Source of the DNA: Methylobacterium tardum
Lineage (GTDB): Bacteria > Pseudomonadota > Alphaproteobacteria > Rhizobiales > Beijerinckiaceae
DNA: 64,000 bases
NCBI RefSeq assembly: GCF_023546765.1
Contig: NZ_CP097484.1
Coordinates: forward strand, 1,739,501 to 1,803,500
Reading direction: 5' to 3'
A program made the translations under genes and the position numbers. Shown here piece by piece: positions 57,170 through 64,000 of the stretch. The stretch's first letter is position 1. The number at the start of each line of letters is the position of its first letter. The notes below the pieces were generated by a model. It searched no databases and was not told where the DNA came from. It saw nothing but the letters and a program-made list of their open reading frames with translations.

Positions 57170-58879
57170 ATGCTGCGTCTGCGGGACTATCAGCGCGCCA
57201 GCCTCGACGCACTCTCGGCCGCCTGGGCGCGGGGAGGGGCGGACGACGCGGCGCCCGGCCACCTGATCGTGCTGCCCACCGGCGCCGGCAAGGCGCTCGT
57301 GATCGCGGCCCTCGCCCGGGAGACCCTGGACGAGAACCCCCTCGCCCGGGTGGCGATCGTCACCCACAGCCGCGAGCTGGTCGCCCAGAACTTCTCCGAG
57401 CTGACCCGGTCCTGGCCGGAGGCGCCGGCCGGAATCTTCTCGGCCGGGCTCGGGCGGCGCGAGGCCGGAGCGCAGGTGCTGGTCTGCGGCATCCAATCGG
57501 TGGCCGACCGGCTCGACGCGGTGGGAGCCCGCGACCTCGTGATCGTCGACGAGGCCCACCTGATCCCCCGCGCCGCCGATACCCGCTACGGCCGCTTCCT
57601 GTCCGGCCTGCGGGCGCTGACACCCGGGCTGCGGGTGGCGGGCTTCACGGCCACGCCCTACCGGCTCGATTCGGGCCGCCTCGGCGAAGGCGAGCACAGG
57701 CTGTTTTCCGGCATCGCCTACGAGGCCGACACGTTCACGCTGATCCGGGACGGCTTCCTGGCGCCTCTCGTCTCCAAGGCGACGCTCACCCAGCTCGACG
57801 TGTCGGGGGTCGGCCGGCGCGGGGGCGACTACATCCCCGGCGAGCTGGAGGCGGCGGTCAACCGCGACTGGATCACCCGCGCAGCGGTCGCGGAACTCGC
57901 GGAATACGGGCGCTCCCGACGGGCCTCGCTCGCCTTCTGCGCCGGGCTCGCCCACGCGGACGCCGTGCGCGACGCGGTGCGGGCGGAAGGGTACTCCTGC
58001 GAGAGCGTCTCGGGCGAGACACCCCGCCGGGAGCGCGACCGGATCGTGGCGGCGTTCCGGGCCGGACAGATCCGCTGCCTGACCTCGGTCGGTGTGCTTG
58101 GCACCGGCTTCAACGTGCCCGAGGTCGATCTGGTGGCGCTGCTGCGCCCGACCCGCAGCACCGGGCTCTACGTGCAGCAGGTCGGCCGGGCGTTGCGCCG
58201 CGCCCCGGGCAAGGAAAACGCGCTGATCCTCGACTATGCCGGGCTGGTGCGGATGCACGGGCCCGTGGACGCCGTGACGGTCCGGAGCGCCACCCAGGGC
58301 CTGGGCGGGGCAGGGGCCTCGCGCGCCAAGCCCTGCCCCGGTTGCGGCGCCCTGATCGCGCTGAACGCCTCCACCTGCGAGGCCTGCTGGATCGAGCCGG
58401 AGGCAGACCCGGATGCGGAGGCGCCGCACGAAGCCGCAGCCGACGACGAGCTGGCGATCCTCTCGGCGGACCCCGGCCGACCCGGCCCCGAACCGGCCGG
58501 CCCTGCCCCGATGGCGGAGACCGGCTGGCACGAGGCCGTCTGGCATCCCGTCACGGCCCTGAATCTGGAGGCCGCGCCCGACGGGCTCGACCTCGTCCTC
58601 GGCTGGCGGGACGGCCCCGCCGAGGCAGCGTGGCGCGTCCGCCTGCGGCCCGAGCGCAGCGGCTACGAGCGGGAGAAGGCGGTGTCCTGGTGGCGCGGCC
58701 TCGGCGGCGGCCGTGACGCGCCGATGAGCGCCGCGGAATTCGTGGAGCGCGCCGCGCTTCTGGCCCGGCCAGCGGCGATCCGGATCCGGCCCGGCCGATT
58801 GTCGGAGCACATCGACTGTCGGACGCAGGACGGCCGGATCCTCGGCGATGTGCGCCGCTTGGCGAGCCGTGCCGCGTGA
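57170..58879 (+). CDS. radD: RadD-like superfamily II helicase
   Basis: 569 aa. Motif I LIVLPTGAGKALVIAALARE, II DLVIVDEAHLIPRAAD, III GFTATPYRLDSGRLG, V VGVLGTGFNVPEVDLVALLR and VI YVQQVGRALRRAPGKENALI. A four-Cys zinc ribbon (CPGCGALIALNASTCEACW) near residue 395 and a C-terminal beta domain match RadD/YejH, which processes recombination intermediates. 9 nt after cobF, so probably co-transcribed. Family length fits (586 aa in E. coli). Confidence 0.85.
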   Translation: MLRLRDYQRASLDALSAAWARGGADDAAPGHLIVLPTGAGKALVIAALARETLDENPLARVAIVTHSRELVAQNFSELTRSWPEAPAGIFSAGLGRREAGAQVLVCGIQSVADRLDAVGARDLVIVDEAHLIPRAADTRYGRFLSGLRALTPGLRVAGFTATPYRLDSGRLGEGEHRLFSGIAYEADTFTLIRDGFLAPLVSKATLTQLDVSGVGRRGGDYIPGELEAAVNRDWITRAAVAELAEYGRSRRASLAFCAGLAHADAVRDAVRAEGYSCESVSGETPRRERDRIVAAFRAGQIRCLTSVGVLGTGFNVPEVDLVALLRPTRSTGLYVQQVGRALRRAPGKENALILDYAGLVRMHGPVDAVTVRSATQGLGGAGASRAKPCPGCGALIALNASTCEACWIEPEADPDAEAPHEAAADDELAILSADPGRPGPEPAGPAPMAETGWHEAVWHPVTALNLEAAPDGLDLVLGWRDGPAEAAWRVRLRPERSGYEREKAVSWWRGLGGGRDAPMSAAEFVERAALLARPAAIRIRPGRLSEHIDCRTQDGRILGDVRRLASRAA

Positions 58880-59562
58880 GACCACGCGTTGGTGCAATGG
58901 CCGCCGCGGGGAGGGGGCTCGGACCGCCCTCACCCGATCGGGGCGCGATCCGGGCCGCACGTCTGGCAACGCCGAAGTCACGTCGTCTGGAGGTCGTGCT
59001 GCATGGAACTGGACACGGTCCGAAGCGGCATCTGAGCGGGGCTCGCAATCTGGCGGCTAAACTGGCATGCCAACCCCCTCGCCCGATCCTACCGGCTCGT
59101 ATGTTCCATAATATATCTTATGCGAATAATGGAGGACGGTGCGTGGGGGCGGCTGGAGCCGGTACAGAGTTGTCAGCCTTGGAACAAAAAGAGAATAAAA
59201 GCCGAACGATACCTAGCGAGCTCCCGCCGGAGGCTTCGTGACCGCAGCGATTCGTGCCTTTGAGACATCGACGCCTGAGAGCTGGCCGCGCCTCGATCCT
59301 CAATGCGACAGGGTGGATGACCGGCCTATGCTGGGTTCGCCTCGGGCGGTGATGACCGCGGACGACCGGCTGGGCCCTGCCAGGCGGACCGGGCGAGGGC
59401 GGTCTGGGCCCCCTCCCCGCGAACGCGTCACGCGCGCCCGTCCGCTGGCCTCGGGTGCTCGGCGCGGAAGGCCCGTATCGGCGCGCCCGGCCGTCCTCTG
59501 CCCGGCCCGCCCTCCCCGAGGCAGGCCGTTGGATCTCGTTCGACGCCGGAAGCGAAGCAACG
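58880..59562. other. Large intergenic region, no gene supported
   Basis: 683 bp. AT-rich core 59095-59215 (ATAATATATCTTATGCGAAT, AAAAAGAGAATAAAAG) flanked by GC-rich DNA. A 121-codon ORF at 58876 lacks any recognised domain and overlaps the helicase end. May hold regulatory sites or a decayed gene. Confidence 0.4.
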
Positions 59563-60309
59563 TCAAGCAGCCGCGGCCCAGGCCTCGGCGTCCGCGCCGG
59601 CCGGAAGGCGCATCGGGCAAGCCGGATCGGTCGCTGCCCGCCAGATCGCGGCCGCCACGTCCAGCGGCCGTGTCAGGGGCTCAGTGGAACGGCGCATTTC
59701 GGCGAAGAGCGTGGCCGCCCGGTCTGCATAGGCCTCGGGAATGTCCATCCCCATGCGGGCGCGGGCGTTCTCGCCGAAAGCCGTGTCGGGGGCCCGCCCC
59801 GGGATGACGAGGCGCGTGCGCACGCCGAACGGTTCCAGCTCCACCGCGAGCGCTTCGGTGAAGGCGTTCACCGCCGCCTTGCTGGCCGTGTAGACCGACA
59901 GGAAGGGCAGCGGCCGGAGCGTTACGGCCGAGGTGACGTTGACGATGACGCCCGCGCGCCGCTCCCGAAACTGCGGCAGCACCGCCCGGGTCACCGCGAT
60001 GGTCCCGAGCGTGTTGGTCGCGAAGACCTCGTAGGCCCTGTCGGGTGTCACGCCTTCGAGGGCGTTGAGCAGGCCGACGCCGGCGTTGTTGACGAGGACA
60101 TCGATCGGGCCCGCCGCGCCAACCGCCGCCGCGATGCTGTCCGCCTCCGTCACGTCGAGCGGCAGGACGCGGAGTCTGTCAGAGGCGGGCAGGATGTCGG
60201 GGCGCGGCGTCCGCATGGTGGCGACGACCGACCAATTCCGGTCGAGGAAAAAGCGGGCTGTCTCCAGGCCGAAGCCGGACGAGCAACCGGTGATGAGGAT
60301 GGTGCGCAT
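59563..60309 (-). CDS. Short-chain dehydrogenase/reductase
   Basis: 248 aa NAD(P) Rossmann enzyme from ATG 60309. TILITGCSSGFGLETARFFL (T-G-x3-G-x-G), LPLDVTEADSIAAAV, VLVNNAGVGLLNALEGVTPD, and the catalytic S...Y-x3-K in VNVTSAVTLRPLPFLSVYTASKAAV split over strands 5-6. Substrate unknown. Divergent from an AraC regulator, its likely controller. Confidence 0.9.
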   Translation of the reverse strand: MRTILITGCSSGFGLETARFFLDRNWSVVATMRTPRPDILPASDRLRVLPLDVTEADSIAAAVGAAGPIDVLVNNAGVGLLNALEGVTPDRAYEVFATNTLGTIAVTRAVLPQFRERRAGVIVNVTSAVTLRPLPFLSVYTASKAAVNAFTEALAVELEPFGVRTRLVIPGRAPDTAFGENARARMGMDIPEAYADRAATLFAEMRRSTEPLTRPLDVAAAIWRAATDPACPMRLPAGADAEAWAAAA

Positions 60310-60406
60310 GGACGATGATCTCCGGACGGTGGCGCCCCGAGAGTAGGCGGTCAAAGCCGGACGATCTATGATTGAAAGTCCGGATTACATTTGCGATCGT
60401 CCAGAT

Positions 60407-61300
60407 ATGACGGATCCCCTGAGCCAGATGGTCGGGCTGCTCCGGCCCGAGCCCGACATCGCGAAGCGCGTCGTTGCGGGCGGCACGTGGCGGGTGACGC
60501 GCGCGGATGCCGGCCGGCCCTTCTACGGCGCGATCCTGGAGGGGCGGTGCCGTCTGGACGTGGCGGGGTGCGCGCCGATCGTGCTCGAAGCGGGCGACTT
60601 CATCCTGGTTCCGGCGGCCCGCGCCTTCGCGGTCTCCAGCCTCGAGCCGCCGCCAGCAGATGCGCCGACGGCGCATGTCGAGACGAGTCCCGGCCTGTTC
60701 CAGCTCGGGCCGGAGCACGCCGAGCCCGACATCCGCATGCTGGTCGGGCACTGCGCCTTCGCCTCGGACGCCGCCGGCCTGCTGGTCTCGCTCCTGCCGC
60801 ACCATGTGCATGTGCGCGGCGAGCCGCGGTTGATCGCGCTGGTGGAACTCGTGAATGACGAGACGCGCTCGGACCGGCCGGGTCGGGAGGCGATCCTGGG
60901 GCGGCTTCTCGAAGTTCTTCTCATCGAGGCGCTGCGTTCGGCCGCGGGTCCGTCCGCATCGGCCGGGCTCCTGCGCGGTCTTCACGACGATCATCTCGCC
61001 GCCGCTCTGCGATGCATCCATGACCGGCCGGCTCAGGCCTGGACGGTGGCCGCCCTCGCCCGGGAGGCCGCGCTCTCACGGTCTGCCTTCTTCGACCGGT
61101 TCCAGCGCGCGGTCGGGGTCGCGCCGATGGCCTACGTCACCGGCTGGCGCATGGCGCTGGCCAAGGCGTTCCTCCGCCGGGAGGGGATCACCGTCGCGGA
61201 GGCGGCCGGACGGGTGGGCTACAGCTCCGCCAGCACGTTCAGCGTGGCCTTCACACGCCATGTGGGGACGCCGCCCGCGCTCTACGCCCGGGGAGCTTGA
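60407..61300 (+). CDS. AraC-family regulator with cupin sensor
   Basis: 297 aa from ATG 60407 (ATG 60368 would add 13). An N-terminal cupin-6 type sensor has RPFYGAILEGRCRLDVAG, IVLEAGDFILVPAARAFAV and ADIR-like EPDIRMLVGHCAFAS. The two C-terminal HTH motifs are WTVAALAREAALSRSAFFDR and ITVAEAAGRVGYSSASTFSV. Direct repeats near 60355-60400 (CCGGACGAT, GTCCGGATT) in the divergent region may be its operator. Likely activates the SDR gene. Confidence 0.88.
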   Translation: MTDPLSQMVGLLRPEPDIAKRVVAGGTWRVTRADAGRPFYGAILEGRCRLDVAGCAPIVLEAGDFILVPAARAFAVSSLEPPPADAPTAHVETSPGLFQLGPEHAEPDIRMLVGHCAFASDAAGLLVSLLPHHVHVRGEPRLIALVELVNDETRSDRPGREAILGRLLEVLLIEALRSAAGPSASAGLLRGLHDDHLAAALRCIHDRPAQAWTVAALAREAALSRSAFFDRFQRAVGVAPMAYVTGWRMALAKAFLRREGITVAEAAGRVGYSSASTFSVAFTRHVGTPPALYARGA

Positions 61301-61337
61301 GGGGCGAGGCTGAGGCGGAAGAGCGGAGCGTCCGCTC

Positions 61338-62480
61338 TTACAGGAACCGCGGCCGCAGCCGGCCGAGGAGATCCCGGCCCGGGAACCGGAACGGCGGCAT
61401 CGGCAGATCCGGCGCGGGCTCATCGCCCGGGATGGGGCCCTCGGCGAAGCGCGCCCCGGCGGACCAGAACCCGTCCCGCCGCGTGCCGATCATGCCGAGC
61501 CCGACGGGCTCGCGCGTCGCGTCGGGCCGCAGACGCCCTGCCGCCCAGACGCGCTGCCAGCACCGGCGCCGCGACAGGTCGGCATCCCGCCAGCCGAGCC
61601 GCGCGTAGCCGGCCGCCGCGAAGACCCGGTCCCCGGCAAAATCCTCCGGAATCCACACCCAGCTCGAGAACACGTGGACCGTGTCGGCGCGGAGGCCGGC
61701 CGGGTCCACCGCCCGCGTGTAGGCGCTGAGCGCCGTCGCCCGGTGCCGGCCGACATGCCGGCGCAGGCGCCCCGGCAGCGTCAGCGCTTCCGGGAAGGCG
61801 GCGGCGTCGAGGCGGGTCGGCGCCGCGCCGCGCTCCAGCGCGTAGGCGCTGTCCACGAGGTGCATCCAGGGTTCGAGGTCGACGTCCCAGGCCTGCTCCA
61901 CCGGCGCGAAGCGGCGGACCTGTCCCGCGATCAGCCGGTCGGCGACGCGCCGGGCCGGTTCGGGAGCCCAGTCCGGGCCGGCCTCGGTCACGCGCAGCAG
62001 CGTCGAGGGCCCGTGCGCCCAGACCGCCTCGGCCAGGCGGGCGAAGTCGGCCTCGGGCTCGTCGCGGCCGACCTTGCGCACCAGGATCTTCGAGCCGTCG
62101 GCGAGGTCATCCAGCATCTTGCGCTTGAGATGGGCCAGCCGGCCGTATTCCCGCTCCAGCAGCACCTCCGGCTCGATCGAGCCGGCCGGGTGCCCGGTGT
62201 TCGCCCAGATGTTGTAGGCCACGCTGTGGCAGTAATAGGTGCCGCCGGAACTCACGGAGAGCCGCAGGTCCCCCGGCACGCCGAAATCCGCGAAGCCGCA
62301 GCGCAGGCCGCGGATCAGGTCCGCCATCGGCGTGTAGGAGAAGCGCAGCAGGCCGGAGGGCTCGACCCCGCCGTAGCGCTGCACGAACCCGAACTCGCAA
62401 TTGTCGCCGAGGCTCCGGAAGGCGTGGAGCCGTTCGGCGAGGAGCGCCGCCATCGTCCTGAGCCCGGTCACTGCATCCAC
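61338..62480 (-). CDS. Conserved protein, unknown
   Basis: 380 aa. The N-terminal motif HAFRSLGDNCEFGFVQRYGG with LLRFSYTPMADLIRGL recalls the S-L-G-x-N-C-E domain of DUF1796-like and rhizobial glycan proteins. The centre has VLLEREYGRLAHLKRKMLDD, the C-terminal part DTVHVFSSWVWIPEDFAGD. No signal peptide or TM. I do not assign a function. Ends 38 nt past the AraC gene stop, convergent. Confidence 0.6.
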   Translation of the reverse strand: MDAVTGLRTMAALLAERLHAFRSLGDNCEFGFVQRYGGVEPSGLLRFSYTPMADLIRGLRCGFADFGVPGDLRLSVSSGGTYYCHSVAYNIWANTGHPAGSIEPEVLLEREYGRLAHLKRKMLDDLADGSKILVRKVGRDEPEADFARLAEAVWAHGPSTLLRVTEAGPDWAPEPARRVADRLIAGQVRRFAPVEQAWDVDLEPWMHLVDSAYALERGAAPTRLDAAAFPEALTLPGRLRRHVGRHRATALSAYTRAVDPAGLRADTVHVFSSWVWIPEDFAGDRVFAAAGYARLGWRDADLSRRRCWQRVWAAGRLRPDATREPVGLGMIGTRRDGFWSAGARFAEGPIPGDEPAPDLPMPPFRFPGRDLLGRLRPRFL

Positions 62481-62573
62481 TCACGCTCGCGCCCTGTCGC
62501 GCCGAGACGGTCGCGCCCGGATCGCGACGGGGCAGGGCCTTTGTCCAGTCCCCGCCCCGGCCGGGCGGCGCGC

Positions 62574-63818
62574 TCAACCGGCAAGCGGCACCTCCAGACG
62601 GAAGCAGGCGCCCTTCTCCCGGGCCGGAATCGTCAGGCTGCCGCCGAGCTGGCGCGTGAGGCTGCCGACCACCCGCATGCCCAGGCTCTTCGAACTGCGC
62701 CCGATCTCGAACCCCGTCGGCAGACCGATTCCGTCGTCGGCAACCTCGACCACGAGCCCCTCGGGCCGACGCTCGGCGCGGACCCGGATCTCGCCGCCCG
62801 CGGGGTGTGTCTCGGGCGGGTAGGCGTATTTGAGCGCGTTGGTGACGAGTTCATTGACCAGCAGGCCGATGGGGATCGCCCGGTCGGCCGAGATCCGCTG
62901 CGGGCAGGCCGTGCAGGCGAGCCGCTGACCCGGAACGCCGCTGGCGAGGTTGGCCACCAGCTTCTCCAGGAAGGGCGCGAGGTCGAGCTCGCCCGGGACC
63001 CCCTCCCCTTCACCCTCCGCCTTGTCGCCGTCCTTGTCACCCTGCCGCCAGAGCTGGTCGTGGACGCCCGCGATCGCCTCGACGCGGCTGCGCGCATCCG
63101 CCAGGGCCGTCTGCACGGCCGGGTCTTCGGCGGCCCGGGCCTGAAGGGCCAGCAGGCTCGCCACGATGGCAAGGCTGTTCTTGACCCGGTGGCTCATCTC
63201 GCGGGCGAGCAGGTCCTGGCGGGCGAGGGCGGCCCGCAGCAGGCTCTCGGTGCGCTGGCGCTCGATGGCGCCGCCGAGCAGGTTGGCGAAGCCCTGCATG
63301 AAGGCGATGTCGGCCTCCTCGAACATGCCCTCGCGGGTATCGTCCACCTCCAGCACCCCGAAGGCACCGTCCCGGTTCTCGATCAGCACGTTGATCGCCC
63401 GGCGGATGCCGTGCTCGGCCATCAGCTGCGGGGTGCGAAACCGGGTCTCGTCGGCGAGGTGGTTGGAGATCACCGGCCGGCCGGTCTTGAGGGCGAATCC
63501 CGCCGGGGAGGCGAGGTCCGCCCCGATCCGGGCCTTGCCGATCACGTCGGGCCCCCAGCCGACGCCGGCCCGGACCAGCAGGGTGTCGGCGCCGCGCCGA
63601 TATTCCAGGGCCTTGCAGAACTCCGCGCCCATGCCCTGCGCGCACAGCTCCGCGGCCCGCTGCAGCAGGTGATCGACATCGGTGCCGCGCAGCGCCTCGA
63701 CGCCGAACTCCGACAGGATCGCCTGCTGGCGCAGGCGATAGTCGAGATCGGGAGGCGCGGGCGCACGGCGCGTCTCGGGGCTCGGTTCCACTTCGGTCTG
63801 GTCGGTGTTCGCACTCAT
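62574..63818 (-). CDS. GAF-domain HisKA_2 sensor histidine kinase
   Basis: 414 aa, soluble. Residues 30-210 are a GAF sensor (AILSEFGVEALRGTDVDHLL, GADLASPAGFALKTGRPVI, RRAINVLIENRDGAFGVLEV). HisKA_2 phosphoacceptor LLAREMSHRVKNSLAIVASL, N box LLVNELVTNALKYAYP, and VEVADDGIGLPTGFEIGRSS as the ATP lid. A charged linker (QGDKDGDKAEGEGEGVPGEL) sits inside the catalytic part. Resembles light/redox PhyK-like stress kinases. No response regulator next to it. Confidence 0.9.
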   Translation of the reverse strand: MSANTDQTEVEPSPETRRAPAPPDLDYRLRQQAILSEFGVEALRGTDVDHLLQRAAELCAQGMGAEFCKALEYRRGADTLLVRAGVGWGPDVIGKARIGADLASPAGFALKTGRPVISNHLADETRFRTPQLMAEHGIRRAINVLIENRDGAFGVLEVDDTREGMFEEADIAFMQGFANLLGGAIERQRTESLLRAALARQDLLAREMSHRVKNSLAIVASLLALQARAAEDPAVQTALADARSRVEAIAGVHDQLWRQGDKDGDKAEGEGEGVPGELDLAPFLEKLVANLASGVPGQRLACTACPQRISADRAIPIGLLVNELVTNALKYAYPPETHPAGGEIRVRAERRPEGLVVEVADDGIGLPTGFEIGRSSKSLGMRVVGSLTRQLGGSLTIPAREKGACFRLEVPLAG

Positions 63819-63964
63819 GGAGGGCGGCAGAGTAGCAGGAAGGCGGCCCCGGCGCGAAGCGTCGCCGCGCGCATGGGAGCACCCGTCGTCGCACCCTTGC
63901 CGCCGTCCGGACCCCCCGGCCCCGTTCGGCGTTCGTCCGTGAACACGACGCGAGGAACGCACGC

Positions 63965-64000
63965 ATGGCCGACGACCTGAACGGACTCTCCGACAAGGCC
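63965..64000 (+). CDS. Start of a small gene, cut by window edge
   Basis: ATG after a GAGGA, giving MADDLNGLSDKA and then the window ends. Only 12 codons are visible, so no family can be named. Divergent from the sensor kinase. Confidence 0.45.
   Translation, partial: MADDLNGLSDKA

Noticed and set aside
58876..59241. 121-codon ORF after the helicase gene
   Set aside because: Overlaps the helicase stop, changes composition midway, no domain.
62581..63962. Longer start for the GAF kinase
   Set aside because: The extra 48 residues are Arg/Gly-rich translated spacer; ATG 63818 gives the normal N-terminus.

Overview
The window is high-GC DNA (roughly 70%) from an alphaproteobacterium, most likely Methylobacterium or a close relative in the Hyphomicrobiales. 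The clues are a small GCG_CRPN-type secreted protein, a DUF1127 protein, HWE/HisKA_2 sensor kinases, a RutABCD pyrimidine pathway, an aerobic-type CobF and the alphaproteobacterial form of UvrA. Housekeeping genes (thrC, trmFO, uvrA, rlmB, argE, cobF) point to a chromosome. No IS element, tRNA, rRNA or CRISPR array was seen.

Layout. 1-5.4 kb: truncated thrC, two small secreted proteins, then rutABCD for uracil breakdown. 5.4-18 kb: surface polysaccharide genes. One arm is a PadR regulator, two GT2 glycosyltransferases and a membrane protein. A second is a very large repeat-GT2-GT4 protein with an acetyltransferase. The third is a tightly overlapping minus-strand operon (GT2, GT4, sugar aminotransferase, NeuD-like acyltransferase) that starts at a strikingly AT-rich leader. 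18.6-31.7 kb: an M20 amidohydrolase, trmFO, small proteins, an HtrA-like protein without its catalytic triad, an outer-membrane protein, uvrA, an MFS carrier, a cupin, and an HxlR/oxidoreductase pair. 31.7-37.9 kb: a NIT-domain chemoreceptor, an amidohydrolase-fold protein lacking metal ligands, an MFS carrier and rlmB.

38.1-40.5 kb holds a plasmid-type replication module inside this chromosome-like context. It has an AT-rich stretch, seven 18-bp iterons mostly at 22/33-bp phasing, a near-consensus DnaA box, a RepA_C-type initiator gene, a second repeat/palindrome cluster, and a coiled-coil plus HARE-HTH-like protein. 40.7-50.4 kb is mixed: small membrane and secreted proteins, beta-carbonic anhydrase, an HWE kinase, an alpha/beta hydrolase, a HbpS-like protein, argE, a DoxX protein and a GST.

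51.2-56.3 kb is the most interesting metabolic locus. A tandem glycine riboswitch precedes a DadA-type dehydrogenase. This is followed by a threonine-synthase-like PLP enzyme, a 3-hydroxy-D-aspartate aldolase (BhcC-like) and an ornithine-cyclodeaminase/iminosuccinate-reductase-like enzyme (BhcD-like). Together they could turn glycine into aspartate by a variant of the beta-hydroxyaspartate cycle. cobF, a RadD-like helicase, an SDR with a divergent AraC regulator, an uncharacterised protein and a GAF sensor kinase complete the window.

At least five places need exactly one extra base, and a sixth is likely, to restore a family-length protein. Nearly all are in G/C runs, so sequencing or assembly error is likelier than real gene decay.
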